From Natrarchaeobaculum aegyptiacum (lineage in GTDB: Archaea > Halobacteriota > Halobacteria > Halobacteriales > Natrialbaceae): a DNA stretch of 64,000 bases. Shown here one piece after another: positions 16,859 to 24,698 of this stretch. The translations under genes and the position numbers were made by a program. The notes under the pieces are model-generated. The model did not search any database and had not been told where the DNA came from. It saw only the letters and a program-made list of their open reading frames with translations. The stretch's first letter is position 1. Each line of letters opens with the position of its first letter. Where the stretch lies: contig NZ_CP019893.1 of the NCBI RefSeq assembly GCF_002156705.1, positions 1,178,001-1,242,000 of the forward strand, in the 5' to 3' direction.

Positions 16859-17248
16859 TCACGAGTCTGATCCATCGGGATTCACGTCCTCGAGATTCTG
16901 TAATGTTCGGAATGCTGTTTGATTGAGATTGTTCAGCAGAAGGGTGATCGCGAGGTTCGGCCCAGCGGCAACAGTCTGGCGCTCGGAGTCATAGATGATG
17001 ACGTCGGCGTCCGATAGTGTTGATAGATGCGTCTGAGAAAGTGCATTGTACACGTTGCGATACGGTTCACCAGTCGCGCGTTCCAACGGGACATCTTGTT
17101 CTCGAGCAGCGATCTCTCGAGCGAGGGTTCGAACCGAGAGGTCTCTATCGCTCTCTGCAACCAACTCGATCACGTAGCGGCGTCGTGGCGCTCTGAGGGA
17201 GTGATACACCCTCGAGAGATAGTCGTCACCGCAGTTGTTACGGCCCAT
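16859..17248 (-). CDS. Winged-helix protein (DUF7344-like)
   Basis: 129-aa protein with the layout of a common haloarchaeal winged-helix family: YHSLRAPRRRYVIELV (helix 1), SVRTLAREIAARE (recognition helix region), VYNALSQTHLSTLSDADVIIYDSERQTVAAG (wing). Probably a transcription regulator. It is the first gene of a minus-strand run that continues with the Cas4-like nuclease 86 bases downstream. The operator palindromes at 17351-17388 lie about 100 bases upstream and also serve the divergent gene at 17434. Confidence 0.75.
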   Translation of the reverse strand: MGRNNCGDDYLSRVYHSLRAPRRRYVIELVAESDRDLSVRTLAREIAAREQDVPLERATGEPYRNVYNALSQTHLSTLSDADVIIYDSERQTVAAGPNLAITLLLNNLNQTAFRTLQNLEDVNPDGSDS

Positions 17249-17350
17249 AGTGAATTCGTTGGCCGGGCTCGAGAGAGTGGGACGGCTGTGCTCCGAGGGG
17301 GATTCTCCGGGTGATTCCCTGCATGGACGTTTGCAAACCCATCCAGCGGA

Positions 17351-17388
17351 TTAGTTCTTTTGAAAGAACTAATGACGGTTAGTTCTTT
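17351..17388. promoter_or_regulatory. Palindromic operator with a second half-site
   Basis: TTAGTTCTTT-TG-AAAGAACTAA (17351-17372) is a perfect palindrome. TTAGTTCTTT recurs at 17379-17388, 28 bp on (close to three helical turns), followed by a weak right arm. It lies between divergent genes and near the likely promoter of the winged-helix gene at 17434. Confidence 0.65.
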
Positions 17389-17433
17389 CAAGAGAATAAA
17401 TGGCTAACTACGATCTGACCAGGGGTTTTCATA

Positions 17434-17670
17434 ATGAGCGATGGACCTGGTCGGAAACCGACGGTCACTGACGACGACATCCTCGACATCTTTCGTTCGA
17501 GTTCTGATCCCGTTCTGACTACGTCAGAAGTGGCGTCTCATTTTGATATCACACATCGAGGTGTTCGAGATCGGTTGGAGAAACTCGAGCAAGAGGGAAT
17601 ACTTGAGTGTAAGAAAGTTGGAGCTCGAGGAATGGTCTGGTGGTATCCTGGAAACACATCGACCCGTTAA
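17434..17670 (+). CDS. Small winged-helix transcription regulator
   Basis: 78 aa, essentially a single winged-helix domain: DDILDIFRSSSDPVLTT, SEVASHFDITHRGVRDRLEKL as the helix-turn-helix, and GILECKKVGARGMVWWYP as the wing. It is the likely ligand of the palindromic operator directly upstream, giving autoregulation and control of the divergent operon beginning at 17248; that assignment is inference. The following 184 bases hold no gene. Confidence 0.8.
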   Translation: MSDGPGRKPTVTDDDILDIFRSSSDPVLTTSEVASHFDITHRGVRDRLEKLEQEGILECKKVGARGMVWWYPGNTSTR

Positions 17671-17854
17671 CATTTTAACTCATTCACTATAGGGTTGTAT
17701 ATAGGGGGTCGGGATTAAGTTAAATTGATCCGGGTGCCTCATCATCCATGAAGTTCTATAAAGCTATCCAACCTACTGCTAGCGAATTATCGGTTTCTCC
17801 AATGATGTTCTGACAGCCATCATTGCGTCAGCAAGTGAGATTATTGACGAACTT

Positions 17855-18415
17855 CTATCCAGTCCAAACAATACGTTGGTCGTCCCCACGTCCATGGCGC
17901 TCGATCTCTTCAGTAATGTTCTCAAGCACGACCAATGACATGCTGGTCCCGCCACCATCAGACGCATAGCCTAACTCCTCGTCAACCAAGCGGTCGAACT
18001 CTTCGCGATCCAGTTCTTGGTGCTCGTGGATTAGTTGTCGGATTTCGCCGGGCTGCGAATCGGGCGAGTTGCGCATTCGCTCGTAGAAGCTACGACGCCC
18101 TCCGACGTCTATTTCAGACACATCAACATCAGGGACAGGAGGGAGTTCGCCACCACTTTCGCTATTCTGGCGAATTGCTGTCTGTACCGACGGAAGTTCT
18201 TCGAACTCGAGAGTGAGCGATTCAATGTTTCCATCGTCCCCAAAATCAACATCTACGAGTGACTCTAGGGACACGAATCCGCCTGTATCAAGTTCTATCT
18301 CGAAGTCGCCGTGCTCAGAATATTCGATCGAGAGTTCTTCAGTTCGACGTTGTCCAAAGGCTTCGATCTCTTCTTGGAGGATGACACCTTCGCCGTTGAA
18401 TTTGATCTTGTTCAT
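17855..18415 (-). CDS. Hypothetical acidic protein
   Basis: 186 aa, no family recognised. The N-terminal half is beta-rich and acidic (KIKFNGEGVILQEEIEAFGQ...IELDTGGFVSLESLVDVDFG); the C-terminal half is helical, with RRSFYERMRNSPDS and HEHQELDREEFDRLVDEEL. No signal peptide or membrane segment. It is divergent from 18669-19082 across a 253-bp AT-rich gap that probably holds both promoters. Confidence 0.65.
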   Translation of the reverse strand: MNKIKFNGEGVILQEEIEAFGQRRTEELSIEYSEHGDFEIELDTGGFVSLESLVDVDFGDDGNIESLTLEFEELPSVQTAIRQNSESGGELPPVPDVDVSEIDVGGRRSFYERMRNSPDSQPGEIRQLIHEHQELDREEFDRLVDEELGYASDGGGTSMSLVVLENITEEIERHGRGDDQRIVWTG

Positions 18416-18668
18416 GGCTGTGGCCTGCTCTCAGTGGGATGGGCAGATTAATATATTCTGGGATTTTCAGTGAGTCTCTGAGATTCAGTGAGAAAGAGAG
18501 AGGCGATTATTATATGATTGGAATGCCATAGTGGGCCGTTGGTTGGATCAATCACTGACGCAACGAAGTGTGATGTGTCGTAATTCCCTGTTTTGCAGCA
18601 CCGGCGGTAATGTCGATGATGAGGAAATACTATACATGTTGGGTGTCACTAACCAATAGAAGATACCA

Positions 18669-19082
18669 ATGACTTCCGTGGCAAATATGAGAGACAAGAT
18701 CAAGCAGAGTGTGGCAAGTAACTGGGGGTTCATGGACACACCAGAAACTTGGGTCCTACGAGGGGAAGATCTAGTGATTGAAGAGGTTGGTACAGATGGA
18801 TTCGGTGAAACAAGAAGTATTTCTCAACCATCCTTTGCATCCTTACCTGATCCAAACCATGACGAGGAAACACAAATCAGAGTGAAGCATAAAGGGACTC
18901 CCTTTGACCAGTTACCTGTCCTGAGCCTAGATGGCCATAAGATCACGATGATCCAACCGAAGACTGATCACAATCAAGGAGTGAGGTACCTCTCCGACTA
19001 CGAGGCCAAACTTAGCCAGATAATGTCACAGGACGACTTTATGGCTAAACAGGGCAATACGATTGACGTCCAGATCCGATAG
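18669..19082 (+). CDS. Hypothetical protein
   Basis: 137 aa without a recognised domain, predicted soluble. It carries a Trp-rich start (SNWGFMDTPETWVLRGEDL) and an even mix of strands and helices. ATG 18669 is taken as start; ATG 18687 is also possible. AT-rich coding sequence and lack of relatives known to me suggest accessory-gene status. It has the same orientation as the pair at 19300-21533 but is separated by 217 bases. Confidence 0.5.
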   Translation: MTSVANMRDKIKQSVASNWGFMDTPETWVLRGEDLVIEEVGTDGFGETRSISQPSFASLPDPNHDEETQIRVKHKGTPFDQLPVLSLDGHKITMIQPKTDHNQGVRYLSDYEAKLSQIMSQDDFMAKQGNTIDVQIR

Positions 19083-19299
19083 ATCTGGATTTGGTTTTGA
19101 GGTGTCGTATAAGCTCGTATCTGCGACACTCAGTCAAGATTATACTGTTCTCCGGTCACTCCCTGAAGCTGGGTGCAATTTCACTTCCAACCCAAGGCAC
19201 ACCACTATGTGCCTGTTTCACAAACTATTAGACAGGCCACAATAAAAACCCTGGACGTAATAGGACCGAATCCAAAGAACCCGATACTGAACCACGACA

Positions 19300-20457
19300 A
19301 TGGATCTTGACCCCGACCGGTACCGGCAGATGAGTAAGAGAGAAATCCTTCGAGAGCTCATCGAACACGTCTCCACCTCTGAAGAGAATCAAGAGGAGAA
19401 GGAACACCGGAGCGGGAGTTCTACAGACCTCAATCTCTATCTCCTGGACAACCGTGGGTACGAGATTGGCTCACTCGACGATTACATCAACCACATCACG
19501 AAAAGCGGGCGAGTGAGTGGGCACGCCAAGAATTTCGTATCGAATCACACCTTCTCAGAAGAGAATTTGGGTCCTGAAACTGCGCTTGTCAGCATCACAA
19601 CACCGGAAAAATCGAGAACTGACGACTCTATTTGGATTCAACAGGGCGAGTACATTTGGGTTCTCACAACCGAACGCCAAGATTGGCGAAAGAAGACAAT
19701 TGAGAACCTCATCAAGTACCTACCACAAGTCGAACGGTTATACCTCTCGTCAGAGTACCTTGACGCCCTTACACAGGAAGATATCATCCGAGACTCCTAC
19801 ATCTCAGGGTTCACTTCCCAATATCACGCCCCCTACGCGGATCGACATGCGACACTCCGCTTCCACGGAGGTCGCAGGGAGGATCTCGAGAAGGCAGAGA
19901 GGTATTTCAATGCCAAACCAACCCGGATCGAGTTCGACCAAACAAACAGTCCCGAAGCCGCGATTCAGGGAGCGAGTACGAACGACGGTCGCCTAACACT
20001 CCAATCAGTTGTTGATGGATCACAGGACAAGGCTGTTGAAACGCTGCTAAGCGTTTCTGAGGAATACCAGGAGCTGGACAAGGCGAACTTCGAGGTTGAT
20101 CACGAGCCGACACACAACAGCTTCGAGAACGGATTTTCGGTAGACGGATTTACGGCTATCGAACTTACTGACCCAGATCGGTCCACTGAGACGGGTGAAG
20201 CGCTGGTTGAAGAGTTGAAGGAGAACGTCCTCAATGGTCCGCAGTACAAGTTCGGCCAGCGGGATCGGAATACCCTACGAGTGTTCGACACTCAGCATGA
20301 CGAGATTTTTGATCTTGCTGTTGAGGGCCCGAACATCATCGTCTACCCGCGTGAGCCAGCAACTGCGATGAGTCTCAGAGATATCGTGCAGGAAATTTAC
20401 GAGTACGACTCGACGTACTCGCAAAAGAAGGTCGAGAATCCTGTTGCGCGGCCCTGA
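19300..20457 (+). CDS. Unknown protein, first gene of a two-gene nuclease module
   Basis: 385-aa soluble protein with no recognised family. The N-terminal 45 residues are helical and charged (MSKREILRELIEHVS). The middle contains LYLSSEYLDAL and ISGFTSQYHAPYADRHATLRFHGG, and a later segment VDGSQDKAVETLLSVSEEY; the layout suggests two alpha/beta domains. The stop is five bases before the start of the PD-(D/E)xK protein, so the two are cotranscribed. Position beside a tRNA in a mobile island together with a restriction system is what is expected for a defence module, but function is not shown by the sequence. Confidence 0.7.
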   Translation: MDLDPDRYRQMSKREILRELIEHVSTSEENQEEKEHRSGSSTDLNLYLLDNRGYEIGSLDDYINHITKSGRVSGHAKNFVSNHTFSEENLGPETALVSITTPEKSRTDDSIWIQQGEYIWVLTTERQDWRKKTIENLIKYLPQVERLYLSSEYLDALTQEDIIRDSYISGFTSQYHAPYADRHATLRFHGGRREDLEKAERYFNAKPTRIEFDQTNSPEAAIQGASTNDGRLTLQSVVDGSQDKAVETLLSVSEEYQELDKANFEVDHEPTHNSFENGFSVDGFTAIELTDPDRSTETGEALVEELKENVLNGPQYKFGQRDRNTLRVFDTQHDEIFDLAVEGPNIIVYPREPATAMSLRDIVQEIYEYDSTYSQKKVENPVARP

Positions 20458-20462
20458 TAGAA

Positions 20463-21533
20463 ATGTCGGAGTCACCAAACGTAGATCGGCAGCTTAGGGA
20501 GAAACAGACCTATAATCTGTTCTATAGCGCGATGACAGCTCGCGCGACCCCCTGCCTTGCTGATCACGGTTGGCGAATGCCGATCAAGTTTGGCGAAATC
20601 CATGATACATACGCTGGTGTTATTTCAGAGCCGGATTTCGTGCTGTATGATGGGGACACCTGCCTGCTCGTCGAAGTCAAGTCGGGAAACAATATCGAGG
20701 AGAGACACATCAGGCAGATGCGACGGTGTAACGAACTCACTATCGACGGTGTAGAGGACGAACTTGAAGCGGCAGATGTGCAGGAGAAGACACCGTACGA
20801 TGGATCAGTTCGGACGATTGACCGTTGCATTGTATACCAGGACATCGATAAAGAGTGGGTTGGGAACTGTCGTAACGAGTGGGAGAATTGCCGAGAGCGT
20901 CTCGAGGAACTCGAGGAAGAAGCTGCGGTTCTCACACAGGACTTCGGTGGGAAGTTACGACGGGTAGCTGGTGAATTCAAGTCAGGTCGTCTCCAGAACC
21001 GGTTCGATGAAGGGGTTGAGTTGCCCGAGAACCCGAAAGAGGAGTTCGTGTTGACCGAGAATATGGATAAAGAGATTCTCGCGATTGCCATCTGCGGGAT
21101 CTGGGGCGAGCAATCGATTGGGCATGAGATCCCTGTGATGGTGAACGTGAACCAGATCCGTGATTACTTCTCACCGACGTTCAATGTGCCTCCTGACAGG
21201 GTTAATCGGGTTCTCTATTATTTGCAGGAGATCGGTGCTTGTGATCACGTAGAGGACTTGACTTACGAGTTCTCGCGTGACCATATTTCGGAGATGCTGC
21301 AAATCATGCAGACGGTTCGTAGGGAACCGGTTGAGGATGTGCTTGAGGACGTGGATGAGGACCACATTCCGGATGAGCATCAAGCGACACTCGATATGGT
21401 TTCTGAAGAGGGAATCGCCGATGGTGGTGACAAGGACGATACTGACGAAGATGACAACGACGACGAGGAAGGCAGCCATGAGGAAGATAGCGACGGGGAA
21501 GAAGGCAATCCTGACGAGTCAAATCAGGGATAA
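20463..21533 (+). CDS. PD-(D/E)xK nuclease-like protein with acidic tail
   Basis: 356 aa. Residues about 55-85 form a restriction-endonuclease-like core: PDFVLYDGDTCLLVEVKSG gives Asp, then E-x-K at the expected distance, followed by the helix RHIRQMRRC. A charged coiled segment (about 140-165) and a winged-helix-like part (about 215-270, NVNQIRDYFSPTFNVPPDRVNRVLYYLQEIGAC, shortened here in meaning to the helix pair) follow; the last 45 residues are almost pure Asp/Glu/Gly/Ser. The nuclease may cut DNA or RNA, with the upstream protein as sensor or partner. A 10-bp terminator-like hairpin begins seven bases after the stop. Confidence 0.7.
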   Translation: MSESPNVDRQLREKQTYNLFYSAMTARATPCLADHGWRMPIKFGEIHDTYAGVISEPDFVLYDGDTCLLVEVKSGNNIEERHIRQMRRCNELTIDGVEDELEAADVQEKTPYDGSVRTIDRCIVYQDIDKEWVGNCRNEWENCRERLEELEEEAAVLTQDFGGKLRRVAGEFKSGRLQNRFDEGVELPENPKEEFVLTENMDKEILAIAICGIWGEQSIGHEIPVMVNVNQIRDYFSPTFNVPPDRVNRVLYYLQEIGACDHVEDLTYEFSRDHISEMLQIMQTVRREPVEDVLEDVDEDHIPDEHQATLDMVSEEGIADGGDKDDTDEDDNDDEEGSHEEDSDGEEGNPDESNQG

Positions 21534-21539
21534 AGTGGT

Positions 21540-21577
21540 CAAAACACGATCTTGACTGCGCTATGTGTCGTGTTTTG
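21540..21577 (+). terminator. Terminator hairpin after the nuclease module
   Basis: CAAAACACGA (21540-21549) pairs with TCGTGTTTTG (21568-21577) across an 18-base loop; the right arm carries a T-run, seven bases after the 21533 stop. Confidence 0.5.
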
Positions 21578-21599
21578 CGGTGATGAGGTGAAAACGACG

Positions 21600-21615
21600 C
21601 TAGCCGGCCGGCTAG
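21600..21615. repeat. 16-bp perfect palindrome
   Basis: CTAGCCGGCCGGCTAG, followed by ACCGG. Role unknown; near the island edge. Confidence 0.5.
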
Positions 21616-21889
21616 ACCGGAACCGTATCTGCATCAGTTTCAATATCGCAATTGTTGAAGTCACCAAAATGTATACACAATTTCGTAAGAGAGTGCGTCA
21701 ATTGTTTATTGATTAAATGGCTTCTCGACGTCGACTATCAAAGAAGGCACGACAACAGCGACCCGCGTCTAACAGCTAGATGAACTCCAAACACGACCCG
21801 AGGGTCAATCACCACCCAAAATCAGAAAATAAGGGATACAAACGCTGTACCCTGCAGGTGCGTTGGCTCAGAACCGTGCAGTTTCTGGA

Positions 21890-21995
21890 TGGGCCCTGAC
21901 GGATTCGAACCATCGACCACTCGGTATCCCACGAAACCCGACTGATCGAGTTCCGATATGAGCCGAGCGCTCTAACCAGACTGAGCTAAGGGCCC
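21890..21995 (-). tRNA. tRNA-Met (anticodon CAT) with intron
   Basis: On the minus strand: acceptor GGGCCCT/AGGGCCC, D-arm GCTC...GAGC, anticodon stem CTCGG/CCGAG, T-arm GATGG-TTCGAAT-CCGTC, discriminator A; CCA is not encoded. The anticodon loop reads CTCATA, then about 31 extra bases, then A, so an intron lies after position 37, the usual archaeal place. CAT with an intron points to elongator tRNA-Met, as in other haloarchaea, rather than tRNA-Ile2. Its 3' end faces the mobile island. Confidence 0.92.
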
Positions 21996-22240
21996 GTACT
22001 CGGATGAAATCGTGGTTCCAAGTTAACCCTTACTCTCCGCCGGCACTCGAGTCGCCCCATCCACCGCCTGCCTGATCAACTCGAGTCGCCAGTCCTCGAG
22101 TGGACCCGTATCGGCAGGTCGCCCAGACCACGCAGGTAGGACAGAAAGAGGTCGGTGCGTTCGTTGGATCTCGACTGGCAGCGAGAACGCGAGTACAGAC
22201 GGCGACGGGACTATGGTGCTGGCGGTCGAATCCAGAGCCG

Positions 22241-22549
22241 ATGTCGGATCGCCGCCTCGAGCGAGTCTTGCGGTCGACGCTCCGCGAAGCGGGTGAGAAT
22301 TTCGAGCGGCTTCGGGAGTCGACCGACGAGCAGTTGACAGAGGCCAGGGAGGCCTATCGAGTGGCCAAGAACGCCCGGCAGTTACCCGAAGACGAGGAGG
22401 GGCGTGCCAGGATCGTCTGTCGGCGCTTTGCCGAGCGACGAGCGGCGACACTCGACGATCGGTATCGGCCGGCGTGTTTCGAGGCAGGCCACCCCGATTG
22501 TGAGGGGTGTGCCGAGGACGTCCGCGAGGGGCGGATCGAAACCTGGTGA
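22241..22549 (+). CDS. Conserved small haloarchaeal protein (DUF7091-like)
   Basis: 102 aa starting at ATG 22241; the longer frame from 22100 is probably untranslated. Highly charged and helical (LREAGENFERLRESTDEQLTEAREAYRVAKNARQ is one long helix region), ending with a Cys motif, C-x8-C-x2-C (CFEAGHPDCEGC), that could bind a metal. Function unknown. First core gene after the tRNA. Confidence 0.65.
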   Translation: MSDRRLERVLRSTLREAGENFERLRESTDEQLTEAREAYRVAKNARQLPEDEEGRARIVCRRFAERRAATLDDRYRPACFEAGHPDCEGCAEDVREGRIETW

Positions 22550-22641
22550 GTCGTCGACTCGTCAGCCACCAGACGAGGCACAACCGTCGGAAAACCGGCG
22601 TTTCGAGAAATCGGGCGAAAAACGGTCGAGCGCCGCGAGCG

Positions 22642-22848
22642 TCAGCTCGAGCTCGAGGCGTCGGGGCTGTCGTCGGCTTCCGGCCAGAACGCGTAGACCA
22701 GGAGCGCGGCGATCAGCGCCAGTCCGAGGACGAGGCCCTCGAAGACGGAGATTTGCACGCCGAACCACGCGAGGATGGTCCGGAGTTCGACCACGATCGG
22801 GACGGTGAAGGCGATCGCCACGAGCAGTGCACCGCCGGAGATGCGCAT
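22642..22848 (-). CDS. cbaC: Small membrane subunit of ba3-type oxidase operon (CbaC-like)
   Basis: 68 aa with two transmembrane helices (about residues 5-25 and 35-57) and an acidic serine-rich tail. Its start overlaps the stop of cbaA. Position and size match the small accessory subunit that ends the haloarchaeal cba operon; the sequence alone would not identify it. Confidence 0.65.
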   Translation of the reverse strand: MRISGGALLVAIAFTVPIVVELRTILAWFGVQISVFEGLVLGLALIAALLVYAFWPEADDSPDASSSS

Positions 22849-24698
22849 CAGCGAATCACCCCCGTGAGGGTAGCGATGGTGGTGTCGGCGAACTGTGCCA
22901 GACTCGAGACGGGATCGATCGTCGCGAGCGAGTCACCGACCACACTGACGGCCATCGACGCGACGAACTGGATGTGCTGTGGGAACGCAGTGACGTCGGG
23001 GCCGAAGAGGCCGCCGCGTTCGACGATGCTGAGCAGCGGGAGCGAGTAGGCGAAGACGACGAGGACGAGCGCGATCGCCGTCCAGAGTTTGAGGTTGTCG
23101 AGGACGAGTGGAGAGTCCTCGGGGCCCGAGAGCGTGTCGGCGTAGCTGTTGTCGGGCAGGTCACTGCGTTTTCCGGCGACCGCCGTGAGGACGACGTTCG
23201 TGAGGAACAGCACGATCGAGATGGCAAGCAGCGCACCCCCGATTGCGATCTGGGCGTCGAGTTCGGCGACGCTGCCGACGCCGGCCTGGAATTCGAATCC
23301 TTCGTACTGCGGTTCGGCCGTACGTCGGGGCATCCCGAGAAGCCCGGCGCGGTGCATCGCGTTGGTCATGAACGTCATGCCGACGAACCAGAGGACGACC
23401 TGGACGAGGGCTACCGAGCGGTTCCAGAGGTCACGGCCGGTCAGCTGTGGCATGAACCAGTAGGTAGCGGCCATTAACGTCAGCGCCACGGCGGTGCCGA
23501 CGGTGAGGTGGAAGTGGCCGGGGACCCAGAGAGTGTTGTGGACGAGGTAGTTGATGTTCATCCCGGCGTTGATCATTCCGGAGAAGCCGCCGGCGGCGAA
23601 CATGATGCCGGCCAGCGCCATCCCCGCGAAGACGGGGTCACGCCACGGCAGGGCCTTCAGCCACGCGAGTCGGCCGCTGCCACCGCGCTGGCGCGCACCG
23701 TGTTCCATGCTGGCGACGACGGTGAAGGCGGTCAGCAGGCTCGGCAGCAGGAGGAACATCGTGTTCGTCATCGCGATGAACTTGAATCCCTCGGAGATGC
23801 CGGGGTCGAGATACTGGTGGTGGATCCCGACCGGCGTCGAGAGCAACAAGAAGAGGACGAACACGACGCGAGCGAGCGGGTCGCTGAACAGTTTCCCGCC
23901 GGAGACCTTTGGCAGCAGGACGTACCACATCATGTACGCCGGCATCAGCCAGAAGTAGACGACGGGGTGGCCGAAGAACCAGAACAGCGTTCGGGTCAGC
24001 GTCGGGTTCACGGAGTCGATCAGTCCGAGCGACCACGGCAGCAGGAAGACGAGGATCGCCGTCGCGACGCCGAGGGTCGCGATGTACCACATGATCATCG
24101 TCGTCAGGACCATGAACGTCGGCAGCGGGATCCGCTCGCCGGGGTTCTCCTGTTTCCAGTTCCACCACGAGCGGAACCAGTCGGCGCCGGCGAGCCACGT
24201 GCCGACGACGAAGATAACGAGCCCGGCGTAGAACAGCGGGTGGGCCTGCATCGGCGCGTAGAACGTGAACAGCACGTCCGCGCTGATGTCGGTTGCATCG
24301 GTGAAGCCAGCCAGGATCGCCCCGCCGGCCATCACGGTGCCGAGACTCATCAGGCCGTACCAGAGCCAGGTAAAGCGGATGTCTTCGACCGGGCGATCGA
24401 GACTCGTGGTCACCGCCCAGGTGAACACGCCCACGAGGAAGAAGATCGTGAACGTAATCACGAGGAAGACGCCGTGTGCGGTCAGGACCGTATAGTAGGT
24501 CTCCGAATCGATGAAGCGGTAGATGTCCGTCCGGTGGAGCGTCTGGATGATCCCGAACAGGCCCCCGAGCGCGAGCGCGAGGAACGAACTGTACAGGGCA
24601 GAGCGAATCACCTTCGCCTCTGCGGGGAACTGATCGAGGTAGATACCGCCCTCGTCCTCGGTAGTCGCGTCTGTCGATTTCACGGCCGCTTCACTCAT
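22848..24698 (-). CDS. cbaA: ba3-type terminal oxidase subunit I (CbaA)
   Basis: 616-aa haem-copper oxidase core subunit, reducing O2 in the membrane and pumping protons. Family features: low-spin haem His in TAHGVFLV, the active-site GHPVVYFWLMPAY segment (His and cross-linked Tyr four residues on, typical of type B oxidases), the HH pair in GIHHQYLDPG, and GHFHLTVG for haem binding. About 13-14 transmembrane helices. Start ATG overlaps the end of cbaB, and its end overlaps cbaC, so the operon cbaD-B-A-C is fully coupled. Confidence 0.95.
   Translation of the reverse strand: MSEAAVKSTDATTEDEGGIYLDQFPAEAKVIRSALYSSFLALALGGLFGIIQTLHRTDIYRFIDSETYYTVLTAHGVFLVITFTIFFLVGVFTWAVTTSLDRPVEDIRFTWLWYGLMSLGTVMAGGAILAGFTDATDISADVLFTFYAPMQAHPLFYAGLVIFVVGTWLAGADWFRSWWNWKQENPGERIPLPTFMVLTTMIMWYIATLGVATAILVFLLPWSLGLIDSVNPTLTRTLFWFFGHPVVYFWLMPAYMMWYVLLPKVSGGKLFSDPLARVVFVLFLLLSTPVGIHHQYLDPGISEGFKFIAMTNTMFLLLPSLLTAFTVVASMEHGARQRGGSGRLAWLKALPWRDPVFAGMALAGIMFAAGGFSGMINAGMNINYLVHNTLWVPGHFHLTVGTAVALTLMAATYWFMPQLTGRDLWNRSVALVQVVLWFVGMTFMTNAMHRAGLLGMPRRTAEPQYEGFEFQAGVGSVAELDAQIAIGGALLAISIVLFLTNVVLTAVAGKRSDLPDNSYADTLSGPEDSPLVLDNLKLWTAIALVLVVFAYSLPLLSIVERGGLFGPDVTAFPQHIQFVASMAVSVVGDSLATIDPVSSLAQFADTTIATLTGVIR

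Larger units (their letters stand above)
21534..21889. other. Island edge between nuclease module and tRNA
   Basis: 356 bp without a gene. It contains a terminator-like hairpin and a 16-bp palindrome (both listed) and an AT-rich stretch around 21640-21720. This is where an attachment site of the island would lie, directly 3' of the tRNA gene; I found no second copy of the tRNA 3' end within the window. Confidence 0.55.

Noticed and set aside
15660-17248. CRISPR-Cas adaptation locus
   Set aside because: A Cas4-like gene is present, but no cas1, cas2 or repeats are found in the window.
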